A DNA stretch of 64,000 bases from Lentzea sp. NBRC 102530 (GCF_030269365.1 NZ_BSTF01000003.1:620001-684000), one strand, 5' to 3'. Positions 54,077 to 62,752 are shown, counted from the first letter of the stretch. The notes: generated by a model not told the origin, from the letters alone. Numbers and translations: made by a program.

Positions 54077-55539
54077 GGGCGAGCGATCCGGGCGTGCAGC
54101 CGGTGCGGCACCGACAGCCCGAAGCCCGGCCGGTCAGGCACTTTCCCCGCCTCATCAACGTCCACAATGGATCCACCGGGGTCGTCCAGCCGGAACTCGA
54201 TCCCGAACGCCAGGTTCTCCCGGATGAACGGCGGCACCTGCTCCCAGGTGTAGGCCGTGACGATGATGTGGCGTTGCAGGTCGAGCGGCTCGCCGGGGCC
54301 GTCGAGCAGCTGGAAGCGCCCGAGGTCGTCGCCCAGCACGGCGGCCAGCGTGCGCAACGTCGTGGTCTTGCCCGTGCCCGGCTTCCCGACGATCGCGCCG
54401 TGCCGCAGTTCCGCGGTGAACCCGTGGAACAGCACGTCCCGGCGTTGCTCCAGGGGCACGTCGAGCAGCCCGATCCCGCCCGGCGGCAGCACGTCGAGGG
54501 TGAGGTCCTGCGGCAACGGCGGCGGGACCGGGACGTGCGCCGGCGGGCTGGTGCCCGCGAGCGACCCCGGCAGGACGTCCGCCCACTCCTCCAGGTCGTG
54601 CGGCGGGATCGCGGACGGCCACGCGGGCGGGTGCGACACCGGGAAGGTGTCGCCGGAGAACAGCACGTGCACGCCGAGCGCCCGGCCGGCGGTGAGCTGT
54701 TCCAGCACGTCCTGGTAGCCGGGGAACCGTTCCAGCAGCACCTCGGCGCTGTCGATGCAGACCAGCAGGGCGGGCAGCGGTTCCCCGGTGTGCTCGCGGC
54801 GCCGGGCGACCTCGCCCGCCAGGCCGTCCCGGAACCGTTCGAAGAGCGCGGCGTCGTCCTCGCCGGTGAGCGCGAAAGCCACGTGCGGCGCCGCGTCCAA
54901 CCCGTCGAACACGCCGATGTTCTTCAGGTCGAACAGGGCGAGGTTCAGGTGCACCGACGAATGCGTCGCCATGAGCCCGAGCAACGCGGCCAGCAGCAGC
55001 TGTTCCCGTTGCGCCGCAGGGCCGACGCACGACCCGCACGTGGTGATGTCGAGGTACACCGGCCAGCCGCGCGCGTCCGACCCGATCGCCGCCAACAGGT
55101 CGTCCCGCTGGTGGATCCCGGTGAGGTCGGCCTCGATACCGTGCAGCGCGAGGAAGTCCGTGGCCTCGCCGTGCAGCTGCCGGCGCAACTGGTCAGGCAG
55201 CGCACCCCACTTCCGCGCCGTGACGACGACCTGCACACCTCTCGGCGGCCCGAACGCCGCGATCCACTCGATCGTCGTCGCGAGCTCGGGGTCGAGGTCC
55301 GCGCACAACTCCCAGTCGTCCACCAGCAACACGGCCCCCGACGGCGCCCCGCGCTCGAACCAGTCCAGCAGGCTCCGGCACCCCGGCTGGTCGGCCGGGT
55401 CGAACGACGCGGACACCGGCAACGGGTCGGCACCGCGCCCGATCCGGTAGACCGCCATGTCCGGCGCGGCCGCGAGGGCCGTCGTCAACGTCTCCCTGGT
55501 GGCGCGCCCGGGACCGACGACGGCGAAGTTCCTGATCAC
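54073..55539 (-). CDS. EccC-derived protein with one intact Walker A
   Basis: 488 aa tandem paralogue of the preceding entry (shared VYRIGRG, SFDPAD, LLVDDW and ATDFLALHGI-like segments). The middle module (170-225) has lost its P-loop (GSCVGPAAQREQ before LLLAALLGLMATHSSVHLNLALFDLK). The last module has GKPGTGKTTTLRTLAAVLGD at 385-404, a good Walker A, then FQLLDGPGEPL. GTG 55539 is preferred: a TATATCT sequence lies just upstream and the start matches the paralogue's; the frame stays open upstream. Possibly a single-site nucleotide-binding partner of the pseudo-ATPase, working on ESX substrates. Confidence 0.68.
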   Translation of the reverse strand: MIRNFAVVGPGRATRETLTTALAAAPDMAVYRIGRGADPLPVSASFDPADQPGCRSLLDWFERGAPSGAVLLVDDWELCADLDPELATTIEWIAAFGPPRGVQVVVTARKWGALPDQLRRQLHGEATDFLALHGIEADLTGIHQRDDLLAAIGSDARGWPVYLDITTCGSCVGPAAQREQLLLAALLGLMATHSSVHLNLALFDLKNIGVFDGLDAAPHVAFALTGEDDAALFERFRDGLAGEVARRREHTGEPLPALLVCIDSAEVLLERFPGYQDVLEQLTAGRALGVHVLFSGDTFPVSHPPAWPSAIPPHDLEEWADVLPGSLAGTSPPAHVPVPPPLPQDLTLDVLPPGGIGLLDVPLEQRRDVLFHGFTAELRHGAIVGKPGTGKTTTLRTLAAVLGDDLGRFQLLDGPGEPLDLQRHIIVTAYTWEQVPPFIRENLAFGIEFRLDDPGGSIVDVDEAGKVPDRPGFGLSVPHRLHARIARP

Positions 55540-55584
55540 CGCCCAGATATACCAACAGCCCCGGTAGCCCCGCAGCCCCTTCGC

Positions 55585-55590
55585 TAGGGT
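55585..55590 (+). promoter_or_regulatory. -10 box TAGGGT, leaderless SCP-like gene
   Basis: TAGGGT plus 7 nt leads to GTG 55598, fitting a leaderless TANNNT promoter. It sits close to the oppositely oriented EccC-like start, forming a compact divergent promoter. Confidence 0.45.
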
Positions 55591-55597
55591 GGGCGAC

Positions 55598-55975
55598 GTG
55601 CCAGCGAAGCCCGTCGACCCGGCCGAGATGCGAGCCGCCGTGCAGGCCGTCCTCCCGTGGCTGCACGGCGAGGCCGACCAGCCGGAACGCCCGGTCCTGG
55701 CCGCCGCCGTCCGCCTGAGCCTGCGCACCCTGGAACACATCGCCCCAGGCCGCAGCGTCGAGGTCCGCGTCCCGCCCTTCGCCGCCGTCCAGTGCGTGGA
55801 AGGTCCCCGCCACACCAGGGGAACACCCCCGAACGTGGTGGAAACCGACCCCCGCACCTGGCTCGAACTGGCGGTGGGCGCGCTGACCTGGCCGGACGCC
55901 CTGGACGAGGCCCGGGTCACCGCCTCCGGCACCCGAGCCGACCTGTCCGCGCTGCTGCCGGTCGTGAAGTTCTAG
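55598..55975 (+). CDS. Sterol-carrier-like protein, bacterial SCP family
   Basis: 125 aa small cytoplasmic protein. It begins PAKPVDPAEMRAAVQAVLPWL, with RSVEVRVPPFAAVQCVEGPRHTRGTPPNVVETDP and TWLELAVGALTW (read in parts), the pattern of the bacterial SCP ortholog family that usually lies near purF in actinobacteria. It likely binds a hydrophobic ligand; role unproven. GTG 55598 is chosen over GTG 55589. Its stop lies inside a hairpin shared with the convergent DUF1023 gene. Confidence 0.75.
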   Translation: MPAKPVDPAEMRAAVQAVLPWLHGEADQPERPVLAAAVRLSLRTLEHIAPGRSVEVRVPPFAAVQCVEGPRHTRGTPPNVVETDPRTWLELAVGALTWPDALDEARVTASGTRADLSALLPVVKF

Positions 55976-55986
55976 CGTTCTAGAAC
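55969..55986. terminator. Short bidirectional hairpin containing both stop codons
   Basis: GTTCTAG (55969-55975) and CTAGAAC (55980-55986) pair perfectly around CGTT. Each arm carries a stop codon, one for the SCP-like gene and one for the DUF1023 gene. A weak, bidirectional terminator is plausible. Confidence 0.4.
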
Positions 55987-57950
55987 CACGACCCGATCGT
56001 CTTCACCGCGCCACCGACACCCTCGACGACATCGCGCCCGAGCTCGACCGCGTTGCCCACGGTGTCCACCACGACGTCCCCGGCGTCACTGGCCAGCTCA
56101 CCGACGGTGCCCAGGGCGTTCCGCCCGGCATCCCCCCACCGCCCGTTGGCGATGTCGTCCACGACCTGCCCGCCACCGCGCCAGACGTCCTCGCCCATGT
56201 CGACGACCTCCTTGCCGGTGTTGACCCCCCAGTCGATGACGGGGCCCACCCCGGGCAGGTCGGAACCGGGCACCTCGACGGGCACCGGCGAGTCCTGCCA
56301 GCGCTGCTCGCTGACCGAACCGCCCTGGCCGGTGGCGATCTTGGCGAGGTTGTCCAGCGACTCGGAGCCCTTGTCGTAGTAGGCCGAGTGCGCGTGCCCG
56401 ATCCAGCTCTCGCCGGACGTGCCGAACTGCGTCGCACCGAACGAGGAGTCGTACGGCCCGGTCGACGAGCCGTCCTTGGTGAACCAGTCGCCGCTGGTCC
56501 CCTGGATCACCGGGTCGTGCTCGGTGCCACCGACGTACACGTGGCCCGCGCCCGGTCCGAGCTGGTTCACGTTGGACGCGCCGACACCCGGCGACCCGAC
56601 GAACGCGATGTCGTCCGCCTTCAGGCCGTTGTCCATCGCGGAATAGCCGACGACCGTGCTGCCGTAGCTGTGGCCGATCACCGTGACGTGCGCGTTGGGG
56701 TTCGCGACGCGGTAGCCCTCGACGTCCGCGGCCAGGATGCGGCCGCCCTCGATGGCCTGCGCCGGGTCGTTGACCTGGCCGAGCGCGGCGGCCGGTGCGT
56801 CGTAGCCGAGCCACTGGATCGCGGCGCCGTCCGGACCCATGGCCTGACTGAGGTTCGCGGCCTGCGACATGCTGAAGCCCTTGAGGTCCGATGTCGTGCC
56901 GGGGACGGCGACAGCGAGGTGCTTGGCGGTGTCGGGGTTGCCGAACGCCACCGCCATCGTGCCTTCCTTGTTGCCGGGACCGTCCGGGCTCCAGTGCAGG
57001 AGGTACACCGGCTTCCCGCCCGACACCTCGGGGGTTTCCGCCTCCCGGAGCCGGGCGGCGGCGTCGTTCGAGTTCTCGAGCCGGCGAGCCGCTTCGGCGT
57101 GCTGCTCCATGAGCTGTGACCCCTGCGGGTCGTTGCGCAAGGCTCGCTCGGCTTCTGCGGTCCGCGGCGTGACGCCGAGTTCGCGAGCGCGGGCGTCGAG
57201 CTGCGCCTGGAGGTCCTTCTCCTGTTGCCCGAACCGCCCGATGTCGTCGGTGATGCGCTTGCGGTTCGCGTCGTTCAACACGTCGGCGGGGAGGCCGCGG
57301 AGCTGGCCGAGCTCCTGGAACTTGGTGTTCTTGAGCGCGTCCTGCTGTTCCTTGCTCAGGGACTTCCACCAGTCGGCGACCGCCTTGGGGTCGCTGCCCG
57401 GTGGTGGCACCGGAGGAAGCGCGCCGCCGAGGGCACCGAGCTGGACGGCCTTGCTCCAGCCGCTGTCCGAGCGTGCCGACTCCTCGAAGCCCGGTGGGAT
57501 CTTCGTGAGAGCACTCGCGTAGGAGCGCAAGACGTTGTCGTAGCCCGACTTCACCTTGTTGAGCTGCTCGTTGACCTGGTTCGCGAGCTGACGCGTCTGC
57601 TGCTCGTCCAAGCCGGGGGGACGGCCGCGCCACACGCCGATCGCCTGGTCTGCCGCGCCGCGCATCTGGCCGTAAGCGCGCGACGCAGCCTGCACGATGT
57701 CGACGCCCGCGCCCAGTCGTTCGACGGCGGCCTTCGCGGCGGTGGCGGACAGTTCAGCACGCGCCGTGAACCTCGCGGCGGCGTCGCCGGTCCAGTTGCT
57801 GACCGCGGTCTTGCCGCCGTTGGCGACCAACTCGCCCGCACGCCCGACCGCGCTGATCGCGCCGGTGATGGGGTCGGCGGCGGAGGCGATCCGGCCGACG
57901 TCACCCGAGGCGAGCCTGCCGTACAGGCCTTCCGGATCGGTGTAGCTCAC
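55980..57950 (-). CDS. WXG-type N-domain with DUF1023 alpha/beta hydrolase
   Basis: 656 aa. Residues 1-130 form a WXG100-like helical part (VSNWTGDAAARFTARAELSA with W-T-G turn). Residues 200-300 are a coiled-coil-like linker. Residues 330-530 are a DUF1023 alpha/beta hydrolase: nucleophile Ser in VTVIGHSYGSTVVGYSA, GADDIAFVGSPGVGAS and a late His near WIGHAHSAYYD. The C-terminus is a Gly/Asp-rich tail. Likely an ESX-exported hydrolase or esterase. GTG 57950 overlaps the stop of the EspC-like gene (GTGA), so the two are co-translated as a pair. Confidence 0.82.
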   Translation of the reverse strand: MSYTDPEGLYGRLASGDVGRIASAADPITGAISAVGRAGELVANGGKTAVSNWTGDAAARFTARAELSATAAKAAVERLGAGVDIVQAASRAYGQMRGAADQAIGVWRGRPPGLDEQQTRQLANQVNEQLNKVKSGYDNVLRSYASALTKIPPGFEESARSDSGWSKAVQLGALGGALPPVPPPGSDPKAVADWWKSLSKEQQDALKNTKFQELGQLRGLPADVLNDANRKRITDDIGRFGQQEKDLQAQLDARARELGVTPRTAEAERALRNDPQGSQLMEQHAEAARRLENSNDAAARLREAETPEVSGGKPVYLLHWSPDGPGNKEGTMAVAFGNPDTAKHLAVAVPGTTSDLKGFSMSQAANLSQAMGPDGAAIQWLGYDAPAAALGQVNDPAQAIEGGRILAADVEGYRVANPNAHVTVIGHSYGSTVVGYSAMDNGLKADDIAFVGSPGVGASNVNQLGPGAGHVYVGGTEHDPVIQGTSGDWFTKDGSSTGPYDSSFGATQFGTSGESWIGHAHSAYYDKGSESLDNLAKIATGQGGSVSEQRWQDSPVPVEVPGSDLPGVGPVIDWGVNTGKEVVDMGEDVWRGGGQVVDDIANGRWGDAGRNALGTVGELASDAGDVVVDTVGNAVELGRDVVEGVGGAVKTIGSWF

Positions 57951-58270
57951 TGTCCGCCCCCAAATCCGGAGAAGAGCTTCTTCAGCGACGTCGCGTGGTC
58001 CTCGTCGGTGCGCTGGTAGGCCTCGGCGTTCGACACGAGACCCTCCGCCGCGTCGGTCATCCAGGCGGATCCGCGCTGGAGGTCCTGGGAGTGGGTACCG
58101 ACGAACTTCGCCAGCGCGTCCGCGAACTCGCCGGCGGCGTCCACCTCGCCGAGCGCGCTCGCGTCGAGCCTCAGCATCGAGATCATCTCCGCCGCCTCGC
58201 GCACCGCGTCGGAGCCGTTGCCGAACTCCTTGGACGCGTTGCGCAGCAACTCTGGCTCAACGCCGAACAT
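57947..58270 (-). CDS. EspC-like type VII secretion partner protein
   Basis: 107 aa helical protein beginning MFGVEPELLRNASKEFGNGS, the N-terminal pattern of EspC-type T7SS targets, followed by two helices with ADALAKFVGTHSQDLQRGSA. AGGGGG lies 6 nt upstream of ATG 58270; GTG 58276 adds two residues. Encoded directly before, and overlapping, the DUF1023 hydrolase gene, so it is very likely that enzyme's secretion partner. Confidence 0.75.
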   Translation of the reverse strand: MFGVEPELLRNASKEFGNGSDAVREAAEMISMLRLDASALGEVDAAGEFADALAKFVGTHSQDLQRGSAWMTDAAEGLVSNAEAYQRTDEDHATSLKKLFSGFGGGQ

Positions 58271-58356
58271 CGCCACCCCCCTGTAGGTCCTCAGCCACTG
58301 CGACGCGAATACATCATCGCCGGTTCCCCACTCGCCGGTGGACGGTTTCGGGCACG

Positions 58357-59112
58357 ATGTCGTTCATGGTGCAGACGGGGTGGACGGCTCAGCGGTGGAC
58401 CGCTGTGTTCATCGAGCAGGCGGAGTTGTTCCGCAGGGCAGTGGCGGAGGCGGACCCGGCGGCCGAGGTGCCGACCCGCCCTGGGTGGACCGTTCAGGAC
58501 CTGGTCATCCACGTCGGCAGGTTCCTGGAGACCTCCACCGAGTACCTGCGCACCGGCAGCCGCAACCCGATCAAGCCGACGCCCCCGCAGAGCGGTTTGT
58601 CGCCGCTCGAGTACCTCGACCTCCAGTTGGTCGGCGCGGCCGAGGTTCTGACCGCAGTGCCGGGGAACCGACCGGTGTGGACGTTCTCGCCGTCCGCCCC
58701 TGATCTGGCGTGGGTGTGGCATCGGCGCATCGCGCACGAGACGGTGCTGCGTCGCTACGACGCGCAGACGGTCGTCCGTCAGGTAGGTGCCACAGACCCT
58801 GACCTCTGCGTCGACGGCATCGACGAGGTGCTGACGACGATCGTCGCGGCGAAGCTCGACGGCGACAGCCCGCACGACGTGACTGGCTCTGCCCTGGTCC
58901 GGTCGACCGACGTACCGGAGTCCTGGCTGATCTCGCTGACCGCCGGAGAGGTGCCGGAGGTCCGTTCCGCCGCGCCTGGCGAGGAGGGCGACGCGCAGGT
59001 GGTCGGGGAAGCCGAGCTCGTCTACTTCTGGCTCTGGAACCGGATGAACCTCAAGGAGATGGCCGGCGACAAGCAGGTGCTGGACGTTCTTCGGGTCGGA
59101 CGGGGGCACTGA
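58357..59112 (+). CDS. DinB-like maleylpyruvate isomerase-family protein
   Basis: 251 aa. Opens TAQRWTAVFIEQAELFRRAVAEA, then PTRPGWTVQDLVIHVGRFLETS with the His of the metal site, and WVWHRRIAHETVLRRYDAQ with further His residues; this is the mycothiol-dependent maleylpyruvate isomerase N-terminal (DinB-like) fold. Such enzymes use mycothiol as cofactor for isomerase or transferase reactions; substrate not known. ATG 58357 or 58366. Its stop overlaps the ATG of a lipoprotein gene. Confidence 0.82.
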   Translation: MSFMVQTGWTAQRWTAVFIEQAELFRRAVAEADPAAEVPTRPGWTVQDLVIHVGRFLETSTEYLRTGSRNPIKPTPPQSGLSPLEYLDLQLVGAAEVLTAVPGNRPVWTFSPSAPDLAWVWHRRIAHETVLRRYDAQTVVRQVGATDPDLCVDGIDEVLTTIVAAKLDGDSPHDVTGSALVRSTDVPESWLISLTAGEVPEVRSAAPGEEGDAQVVGEAELVYFWLWNRMNLKEMAGDKQVLDVLRVGRGH

Positions 59113-59429
59113 TGCGCAAGCTCGCTGCGGTCGTGCTCGGCTGCCTGCTGCTCACCGGATGTGCGGCGAACTGGCAGCAGGAGGTTCGCTACAAGATCGT
59201 CTCCATTCACCAGGGCAATCCGACCGAGTACTTCAACCTGGAGTTGGTGGGTGAGGCGCCATCAGGAGCGCTGGCGCCCGAGAAGCTGAAGAACATGATC
59301 AAGGAGACGGCGACGCTCGAAGGCGCTCAGATCGGCGACGAGGTGATTTGTGTCGTGGAACAGAGGAAGCGCAGCGCCATCGAGGACTCGAACGTGGTGA
59401 CCGACCTGACGAGCTGCAAGAAGGCGTGA
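59112..59429 (+). CDS. Small lipoprotein, tandem copy 1
   Basis: 105 aa exported lipoprotein with signal MRKLAAVVLGCLLLTGC (lipobox LTGC). Mature part has QQEVRYKIVSI, IGDEVICVVEQRKR and a C-terminal TSCKKA. Two Cys besides the lipid Cys may pair. ATG overlaps the upstream stop. First of three similar neighbouring genes; function unknown. Confidence 0.72.
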   Translation: MRKLAAVVLGCLLLTGCAANWQQEVRYKIVSIHQGNPTEYFNLELVGEAPSGALAPEKLKNMIKETATLEGAQIGDEVICVVEQRKRSAIEDSNVVTDLTSCKKA

Positions 59430-59734
59430 TGCGCAAGGTTGTCGCAGTCCTCGCGTTCGGCTGCCTCGCACTGACCGCCTGTGGCAACGGGCGATTCGAA
59501 GGCGACGTCAAGTTCAAGGTCACCGAGAAGGACGCCCTGGGGTACGAGCTCGTCCTGGCGCAGAAACAGCCCGTCGACATGGTCAGCGACTGGTACTCGG
59601 GCCGCGTCAACATCAAGGACTTCACGGAGACCGTGGAGGTCGGCGACGAGGTCGTGTGCCACGTCGTGCAGCAACGCGTCAACGAGAAGCACATCGCTAC
59701 CCGCAGCGAGACCACGAACTGTAAAAAGGCGTAG
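59429..59734 (+). CDS. Small lipoprotein, tandem copy 2
   Basis: 101 aa lipoprotein. Signal MRKVVAVLAFGCLALTAC with lipobox LTAC; mature part has EGDVKFKVTEKDA, VEVGDEVVCHVVQQR and the end TTNCKKA, clearly related to copies 1 and 3. Overlaps both neighbours' codons (stop/start at 59429 and 59734), so the three are coupled. Confidence 0.72.
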   Translation: MRKVVAVLAFGCLALTACGNGRFEGDVKFKVTEKDALGYELVLAQKQPVDMVSDWYSGRVNIKDFTETVEVGDEVVCHVVQQRVNEKHIATRSETTNCKKA

Positions 59735-60039
59735 TGCGGAAGACCGTCCTGGCCTCACTGGCCCTGTTAGTCCTGTCCGGCTGCGCCTCCACCTGGCAGT
59801 CCGAGATGACCTTCAAGGTCACCGAGTTCTACGTCCACGAGGCCGGCGGCGGTACCGAACAGCGGGTCCGCCTCGAACCCGTCGGCGACCTCCCAGAGGA
59901 CGCGGGCCAGGAGGACCTGAAGGGCGTGTCGATCCTGGAGACCGACATGCCCGGCAACGTCGGGCTCAACGACGGTGTGGTCTGCACCGCGCGCCACGAC
60001 TCCGGCACCACCACGCTCAGCGGGTGCAAGAGGGCCTGA
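59734..60039 (+). CDS. Small lipoprotein, tandem copy 3
   Basis: 101 aa lipoprotein, GTG start overlapping the previous stop. Signal MRKTVLASLALLVLSGC with lipobox LSGC, then QSEMTFKVTEFYV, VGLNDGVVCTARHD and the end LSGCKRA. The K-V-T-E strand, the internal Cys and the C-terminal C-K-(K/R)-A are shared with the other two copies. Confidence 0.72.
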   Translation: MRKTVLASLALLVLSGCASTWQSEMTFKVTEFYVHEAGGGTEQRVRLEPVGDLPEDAGQEDLKGVSILETDMPGNVGLNDGVVCTARHDSGTTTLSGCKRA

Positions 60040-60111
60040 AACACCGCCAATGGCATGAGTTTCATCACCTCACCAGGGGTCGGAGGGGGGTCTACCACGG
60101 GGTGCTCCACT

Positions 60112-60117
60112 TACACT
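60112..60117 (+). promoter_or_regulatory. Possible -10 box of purF
   Basis: TACACT fits TANNNT and lies 38 nt upstream of the purF start in the 116-nt gap after the lipoprotein genes. No good -35 is seen, so the call is weak. Confidence 0.3.
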
Positions 60118-60155
60118 CGGGGTGCAGCCAGCCCCATCGTGAGGGAGCCAATTCG

Positions 60156-61661
60156 GTGGTCGACGACCATTCCCAGTCCGAACAGGAACCCCGTGAGGAG
60201 TGCGGCGTCTTCGGCGTCTGGGCTCCCGGTGAAGACGTCTCCAAGCTGACCTACTACGGCCTCTACGCCCTGCAGCACCGCGGGCAGGAGGCGGCGGGCA
60301 TCTCCGTCGGCGACGGTTCCCAGGTCGTCGTGTTCAAGGACCTCGGGCTCGTCAGCCAGGTCTTCGACGAGCAGGTCCTGCAGAGCCTCAAGGGACACGT
60401 CGCCGTCGGGCACTGCCGTTACTCCACGACGGGATCCACGACCTGGGAGAACGCACAGCCGACGTTCCGGACGACGGCGGCCGGCAGCGGGTTGAGCCTC
60501 GGCCACAACGGCAACCTGGTGAACACCGCCGAGTTGCAGGAGAAGGCGAAGGCGCTGGGCATCACCAGCCGCAACGGCGCCACCACCGACTCGGACATCC
60601 TCACCGCGCTGCTCGCCCACGCGGCGGCGGACAAGGGCATCGAGCAGGCCGCCCTGGAGCTGCTGCCGACCGTCAAGGGTGCTTACTGCCTCACGTTCTC
60701 CGACGAGTCGACGCTGTACGCGGCGCGCGACCCGCACGGTGTGCGGCCGTTGGTGCTGGGCCGGCTCGAACGCGGCTGGGTCGTGGCGAGCGAGACGGCG
60801 GCGCTGGACATCGTCGGCGCGAGCTTCGTGCGCGAGGTGGAGCCCGGTGAGCTGATCGCGATCGACGAGGACGGCCTGCGGTCGACCCGGTTCGCGACGC
60901 CCGAGCCCAAGGGCTGCATCTTCGAGTACGTCTACCTGGCGCGGCCGGACACCACGATCTCCGGGCGCGGCGTGCACGCCACGCGCGTCGAGATCGGGCG
61001 CCGCCTCGCCAAGGAACACCCGGTCGAGGCCGACCTGGTCATCCCGGTGCCGGAGTCCGGCACGCCGGCGGCGATCGGGTACGCGCAGGCCAGCGGCATT
61101 CCGTACGGGTCGGGCCTGGTCAAGAACGCCTACGTCGGCCGGACGTTCATCCAGCCGTCGCAGACCATCCGCCAGCTCGGCATCCGGCTCAAGCTGAACC
61201 CGTTGCGCGACGTCATCCGCGGCAAGCGGCTGGTCGTCGTGGACGACTCGATCGTGCGCGGCAACACCCAGCGCGCGCTCGTCCGCATGCTGCGCGAGGC
61301 CGGTGCCCTCGAGGTGCACGTCCGGATCGCGTCGCCGCCCGTGAAGTGGCCGTGCTTCTACGGCATCGACTTCGCCTCGCGCGCGGAGCTCATCGCGAAC
61401 GGCCTGGACGACGACGGCATCCGGCGTTCGGTCGGTGCCGACTCGCTCGGGTACGTGTCGCTGGAGCAGCTCGTCGCGGCCACCGAACAGCCCAAGACGC
61501 GGCTGTGCTCGGCGTGCTTCGACGGCGAATACCCCATCGAACTGCCGCAGGACGCGCTCATCGGCAAGCACCTGCTCGAAGGCCTCAAGGGCGTGTCGGG
61601 CTCGGCGGCTCCCGTCCTGCCGAACGGCTATGGTGCCGAAGACGCCCTGCGTCGTCCCTAG
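60156..61661 (+). CDS. purF: Amidophosphoribosyltransferase
   Basis: 501 aa glutamine PRPP amidotransferase, first committed step of purine synthesis. A 15-residue propeptide (ends PREE) precedes Cys16 in CGVFGVW, which becomes the N-terminal nucleophile after cleavage. Glutaminase motifs: YYGLYALQHRGQEAAG, HCRYSTTGSTTWENAQPT; PRPP loop VVDDSIVRGNTQ. Cys residues in WPCFYGIDF and LCSACFDGEYP match the 4Fe-4S-type (B. subtilis-like) enzymes, which are oxygen-sensitive. GAGGGAG (60141-60147) is 8 nt before GTG 60156. Confidence 0.96.
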   Translation: MVDDHSQSEQEPREECGVFGVWAPGEDVSKLTYYGLYALQHRGQEAAGISVGDGSQVVVFKDLGLVSQVFDEQVLQSLKGHVAVGHCRYSTTGSTTWENAQPTFRTTAAGSGLSLGHNGNLVNTAELQEKAKALGITSRNGATTDSDILTALLAHAAADKGIEQAALELLPTVKGAYCLTFSDESTLYAARDPHGVRPLVLGRLERGWVVASETAALDIVGASFVREVEPGELIAIDEDGLRSTRFATPEPKGCIFEYVYLARPDTTISGRGVHATRVEIGRRLAKEHPVEADLVIPVPESGTPAAIGYAQASGIPYGSGLVKNAYVGRTFIQPSQTIRQLGIRLKLNPLRDVIRGKRLVVVDDSIVRGNTQRALVRMLREAGALEVHVRIASPPVKWPCFYGIDFASRAELIANGLDDDGIRRSVGADSLGYVSLEQLVAATEQPKTRLCSACFDGEYPIELPQDALIGKHLLEGLKGVSGSAAPVLPNGYGAEDALRRP

Positions 61662-61690
61662 GCACCCAGATCCAAGTGGAAGAAGTTGAC

Positions 61691-62752
61691 GTGACCGACA
61701 GCGCCAAGGCCACCTACGCCGCCGCCGGAGTCAGTATCGCCGCAGGTGACGAGGCGGTGGAGAAGCTCAAGCCGTGGGCGGCCAAGGCGCACCGGCCCGA
61801 GGTGCTCGGTGGCATCGGCGGGTTCGCCGGCCTGTTCCAGCTCAAGCTCGACCGCTGGAAGGAGCCGGTCCTCGCCTCCTCCACGGACGGCGTCGGCACC
61901 AAGATCGCGATCGCGCAGGCGCTCGACAAGCACGACACCGTCGGCATCGACCTGGTCGCCATGATCGTGGACGACCTGGTCGTCTGCGGTGCCGAGCCGC
62001 TGTTCGTGCAGGACTACATCGCGGTCGGCAAGGTCGTGCCGGACCGGATCGCGTCGCTGGTCAAGGGCATCGCCGAGGGCTGCGTCCAGGCCGGCTGCGC
62101 GCTGCTCGGCGGCGAGACCGCGGAGCACCCCGGCCTGATGGGCGACGACGACTACGACATCTCCGGCACGGGCGTCGGCGTGGTCGAGCAGTCCAAGCTG
62201 CTCGGCCCGGACCGCGTCCGCGACGGCGACGTCGTGATCGCGATGGGTTCGTCCGGCCTGCACTCCAACGGCTACTCGCTCGCGCGGCACGTGCTGCTGG
62301 AGATCGCGCGGATGCCGCTCGAGGGCCACGTCGAGGAGTTCGGCCGCACCCTCGGCGAGGAGATGCTGGAGCCGACCAAGATCTACGCCAAGGACTGCCT
62401 GGCGCTGATCGCCGAGACCGAGGTCCGCGGGTTCTCCCACGTCACCGGTGGTGGCCTGGCCGCGAACCTGGCCCGCGTGCTGCCGGAGGGCCTGCACGCG
62501 AAGCTCGACCGCGGCACCTGGACCCCGGCGCCGGTCTTCCAGCTCATCGCCCAGCGCGGCCGCGTGGAGCGCGAGGAGATGGAGAAGGCGTTCAACATGG
62601 GTGTCGGCATGGTCGCCGTCGTCGCGCCCGAGGACGTCGACCGCGCGCTCGCGGTGCTGACGGCCCGCCACGTCCCGGCGTGGGTGCTGGGTGAGATCAC
62701 CAAGTCCGAAGAGGGCGGCGCGGCTCTCGTCGGCGATCACCCCCGCTTCTGA
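61691..62752 (+). CDS. purM: Phosphoribosylformylglycinamidine cyclo-ligase
   Basis: 353 aa AIR synthetase, step 5 of purine synthesis. Motifs: YAAAGVSIAAGDEAVEKLKP near the start, LASSTDGVGTKI, DLVAMIVDDLVVCGAEPLFV, ALLGGETAEHPGLM and HVTGGGLAANLARVLP. GTG 61691 gives VTDSAKATYAAAGV; GGAAGAAG lies upstream. 29 nt after purF, so the two are one operon. A hairpin lies immediately downstream. Confidence 0.96.
   Translation: MTDSAKATYAAAGVSIAAGDEAVEKLKPWAAKAHRPEVLGGIGGFAGLFQLKLDRWKEPVLASSTDGVGTKIAIAQALDKHDTVGIDLVAMIVDDLVVCGAEPLFVQDYIAVGKVVPDRIASLVKGIAEGCVQAGCALLGGETAEHPGLMGDDDYDISGTGVGVVEQSKLLGPDRVRDGDVVIAMGSSGLHSNGYSLARHVLLEIARMPLEGHVEEFGRTLGEEMLEPTKIYAKDCLALIAETEVRGFSHVTGGGLAANLARVLPEGLHAKLDRGTWTPAPVFQLIAQRGRVEREEMEKAFNMGVGMVAVVAPEDVDRALAVLTARHVPAWVLGEITKSEEGGAALVGDHPRF

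Noticed and set aside
52406..55539. Full EccC secretion ATPase
   Set aside because: No N-terminal TM segments, only one Walker A in two proteins, and lengths far below the usual 1,200-1,300 aa; an EccC-derived pair is the better description.
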